A model generated the notes under the pieces. The model was not told the DNA's origin, did not search any database, and saw only the letters and a program-made list of their open reading frames with translations. A stretch of 15,811 nucleotides of DNA from JAUVHV01 sp964523875 (GTDB lineage Bacteria > Omnitrophota > Gorgyraeia > JABMRG01), in contig CAZGAS010000024.1 in the NCBI GenBank assembly GCA_964523875.1, positions 1 through 15,811 of the forward strand, read 5' to 3'. Positions 13,961 through 15,811 of this stretch are shown here, in pieces. The translations under genes and the position numbers were made by a program. Positions within the stretch are counted from its first letter, which is position 1. Each line of letters begins with the position of its first letter.

Positions 13961-15262
13961 CTACTTATGCGCTGCTTCTGTCTTTGCTATTGATATTATA
14001 TCCATAATAGCCATAGCGAGCCTACGGGGATTATGCCTTAAAAATTCTCTCTTCTCTTGCCCGCCTACAGCTATAAAACTGTCTTCAATAGGAGCTATAC
14101 CCATTTTTTTTATTTCATCTATGTTCGCTTCTACCTGATAAGAGCCTTCCGCAGCATAACGTTGGGTCAATGTCTTTGATATGGCAGAATTATTTATAAC
14201 TGAATAATCTATATGATTCAATTCTGTATTATTAAAAAGGGCCCTTATATGATCTACTACATTATAATTATCAGATTCACCCTGCTGTGTCATTACATTG
14301 CAAACATATATTTTTATAGCAGGAGAATTATTTACTGTCTCTGATATTGAACCTATTAACAGGTTAGGTATAATACTCGTATATAAACTACCTGGTCCAA
14401 GTATTATAGCATCCGCTTCCTTAAGAGCCTCTATCGCGCTTACTGTAGCCTCGCAACGTAAGGGCTGAAGCGACAACTTCTTAATGGGGCTATTATTACT
14501 TCTTTTTGTTATATTCTCCTCACCCAGAGCAATAGAGCCATCCTCTAATTCAGCAGCTAACCTTATCTTGTTCAATGAGGAAGGAACAACGCGCCCTCTT
14601 ATCGCAAGTATCTTGCTGGCAGCCTGAACCGCTTCTTCAAAACCTTCGGTAACTCGCGATAGGGCCAGAATAAAAATATTGCCGAAACTATGACCACTAA
14701 GAGCCGACTCCCCTTCGAACCTATATTGAAATAAGTCCTCCATTAAAGGGCTGGTATCCGCAAGAGCTACCAGGCAGTTACGGATATCTCCTGGGGGTAA
14801 TATATCAAAATCTTGTCGCAGTTTACCTGAAGATCCCCCTTCATCAGCTACAGTTACTATAGCAGTCAGATTGCTGGTATACTGCTTTAAGCCCTGAAGC
14901 AATGTGGATAATCCTGTGCCACCTCCAATCGTAACTATCTTAAGGCCTCTCTCTAAATGTTTCTTCTGATATACCATATCTACCAGCTCCTCTTCGCGCT
15001 CTGGCAATACGACACCTATAAAGGTAAATATTATCTGTTTCATACCAAAAGCTATTATAACTATTCCAAGGAACATATAGAGAATGCCAACGGCCCTAAA
15101 AAGTGTTGTTGGACCTGCGAGAAATTGGCCACCGGCGACAACAAGGACTATTCCAATAAATGATAAGGTAAGCCAGCGCTTAACTCCCATGCCAGGATAA
15201 AACCATTTAAACGGCTTTAAAAGCTGTGATAACTTTTTTTTTAGCCTTATTTTTTTACCCAC
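13961..15262 (-). CDS. yvcK: YvcK/CofD-like regulator with an N-terminal membrane anchor
   Basis: 433-residue member of the YvcK (gluconeogenesis factor) branch of the CofD-like family. Relatives bind UDP-GlcNAc or similar sugar nucleotides and influence carbon flux and cell-wall synthesis. The soluble domain starts at about 107 with VTIGGGTGLS (110-119), DEGGSSGKLR (140-149), LPPGDIRNCL (155-164), LSGHSFGN (188-195) and LGPGSLYTSIIPNL (288-301). Before it is a basic N-terminus (1-28) and two or three hydrophobic segments (about 31-49, 53-74, with 75-86 also hydrophobic), absent from the roughly 317-residue B. subtilis protein. The start is GTG, only 2 bp after the EIIA stop; coupling is likely because no Shine-Dalgarno is evident. 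Being between EIIA and HPr implies a role tied to the PTS. Confidence 0.9.
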   Translation of the reverse strand: MGKKIRLKKKLSQLLKPFKWFYPGMGVKRWLTLSFIGIVLVVAGGQFLAGPTTLFRAVGILYMFLGIVIIAFGMKQIIFTFIGVVLPEREEELVDMVYQKKHLERGLKIVTIGGGTGLSTLLQGLKQYTSNLTAIVTVADEGGSSGKLRQDFDILPPGDIRNCLVALADTSPLMEDLFQYRFEGESALSGHSFGNIFILALSRVTEGFEEAVQAASKILAIRGRVVPSSLNKIRLAAELEDGSIALGEENITKRSNNSPIKKLSLQPLRCEATVSAIEALKEADAIILGPGSLYTSIIPNLLIGSISETVNNSPAIKIYVCNVMTQQGESDNYNVVDHIRALFNNTELNHIDYSVINNSAISKTLTQRYAAEGSYQVEANIDEIKKMGIAPIEDSFIAVGGQEKREFLRHNPRRLAMAIMDIISIAKTEAAHK

Positions 15263-15264
15263 AA

Positions 15265-15726
15265 TTAAGACTTTCTGTCTTCCTGACTTATAATATCAAA
15301 GATAATATCTCTGTTTTTTGCCGATATAAGAGAATCTCGAATAAATTTATCCTGGAGCATACGGGATATTCTTGCCAGTGCTTTAAGATGGGGTCCTGCG
15401 GCATCTTCTGGGGCTACTAATAGTAGAAATATATAAGTTGGTTCACCATCCAATGAATCAAAATCAACGCCAGTACGTGAGATGCCAAGAGCTGCTATAA
15501 GCTTTTTTACCGCACCCGATTTAGCATGGGGTATACCTATGCCTTGGCCTATTCCCGTAGAGCCAAGCAACTCTCTGTTCATAAGCGTGTCAACCAGTAA
15601 TTTCTTATCCTTTATCGGGTGGGTAGCTGCGAGTATATCGACCAACTCTTCTATAACATCTTTTTTCTTTGTAGATTTTATATCTACGGTAATGGTATCC
15701 TTATCCAAAAATTCAAGCATTTTCAT
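15265..15726 (-). CDS. ptsN: PTS EIIA (PtsN-like, fructose-type)
   Basis: 153-residue free-standing EIIA of the fructose/nitrogen type. The core motif GQGIGIPHAK (60-69) carries H67, the expected phosphate acceptor from HPr. FDSLDGEPTYIFLLLVAPED and GPHLKALARISRML follow, as in PtsN. With no EIIB or EIIC in the window, the role is more likely regulatory than sugar uptake; PtsN proteins elsewhere regulate potassium transport and stress responses. It resembles the EIIA fused to the antiporter at 2988-5072, including the ENxxREKTMS/NRELLGSTG lead-in to the active site. The ATG is preceded by AAGGAG at a long spacing of 13 bases; a second Met two codons on is even farther. The gene starts 33 bp after the tRNA-Gly 3' end. 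Confidence 0.92.
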   Translation of the reverse strand: MKMLEFLDKDTITVDIKSTKKKDVIEELVDILAATHPIKDKKLLVDTLMNRELLGSTGIGQGIGIPHAKSGAVKKLIAALGISRTGVDFDSLDGEPTYIFLLLVAPEDAAGPHLKALARISRMLQDKFIRDSLISAKNRDIIFDIISQEDRKS

Positions 15727-15759
15727 ACGTTAGGTCTCTCTCCTTATCAGATTAACAAA

Positions 15760-15811
15760 TGGAGCGGGTGATCGGGTTCGAACCGACGACAATCACGTTG
15801 GCAACGTGATG
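15760..15811 (-). tRNA. tRNA-Gly (anticodon GCC), 5' part beyond the window
   Basis: Reading the minus strand from the right edge gives a five-base-pair anticodon stem UCACG/CGUGA around the loop UUGCCAA (anticodon GCC at 15802-15800), then a T-arm GUCGG-UUCGAAC-CCGAU, a 3' acceptor strand CACCCGC, discriminator U and an encoded CCA at 15762-15760. The D-arm and 5' acceptor strand lie beyond 15811. No terminator is seen in the 33 bp between it and the EIIA gene. Confidence 0.93.

Noticed and set aside
1..15811. CRISPR array, phage or defence genes
   Set aside because: No regularly spaced repeat array and no phage, nuclease or toxin-antitoxin signature was found in any frame.

Overview
The window looks like chromosomal DNA of a Gram-negative, outer-membrane bacterium with a low to moderate G+C content (A/T-rich spacers, many AT-ending codons). 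The mix of a lipopolysaccharide-export pair (lptF/lptG), type IV pilus motor ATPases, a permease-less PTS, a short archaeal/Thermotoga-type S-adenosylhomocysteine hydrolase and a membrane-anchored YvcK fits an uncultured lineage such as Candidatus Omnitrophota. That placement is an inference from gene content only.

Layout. The left edge (about 1-70) has no gene; it carries two near-identical 25-bp-spaced repeats that resemble the multiple terminal repeats of an insertion sequence lying to the left. A strong sigma70-type promoter (71-99) then drives a plus-strand operon: comF (108-788), lptF (801-1916) and lptG (1913-3007). Everything else is on the minus strand. In transcription order: tRNA-Gly(GCC) (cut by the right edge), a ptsN-like EIIA, yvcK, HPr, enzyme I, a sugar-1-phosphate nucleotidyltransferase, a 254-bp gap with switch-like inverted repeats, metK, ahcY, a second PilT-family ATPase, pilT, a PFK-family kinase, and an Na+/H+ antiporter fused to its own PTS EIIA domain. 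The antiporter gene converges on lptG and overlaps it tail to tail by 20 bp.

How the genes fit together. Enzyme I, HPr and the free EIIA form a phosphorelay with no EIIB or EIIC permease in view. The second EIIA, on the antiporter, is a natural output for that relay, so the best candidate for a little-described system is PEP-dependent phosphoryl control of cation/proton exchange. YvcK and the PFK-family enzyme place central-carbon regulation in the same strand-consistent cluster. metK and ahcY are two steps of the activated methyl cycle. The two PilT-type ATPases would power pilus retraction.

No CRISPR array, prophage, rRNA or complete transposase gene is visible. No stretch above 300 bases lacks a gene; the longest gap is 10876-11129.
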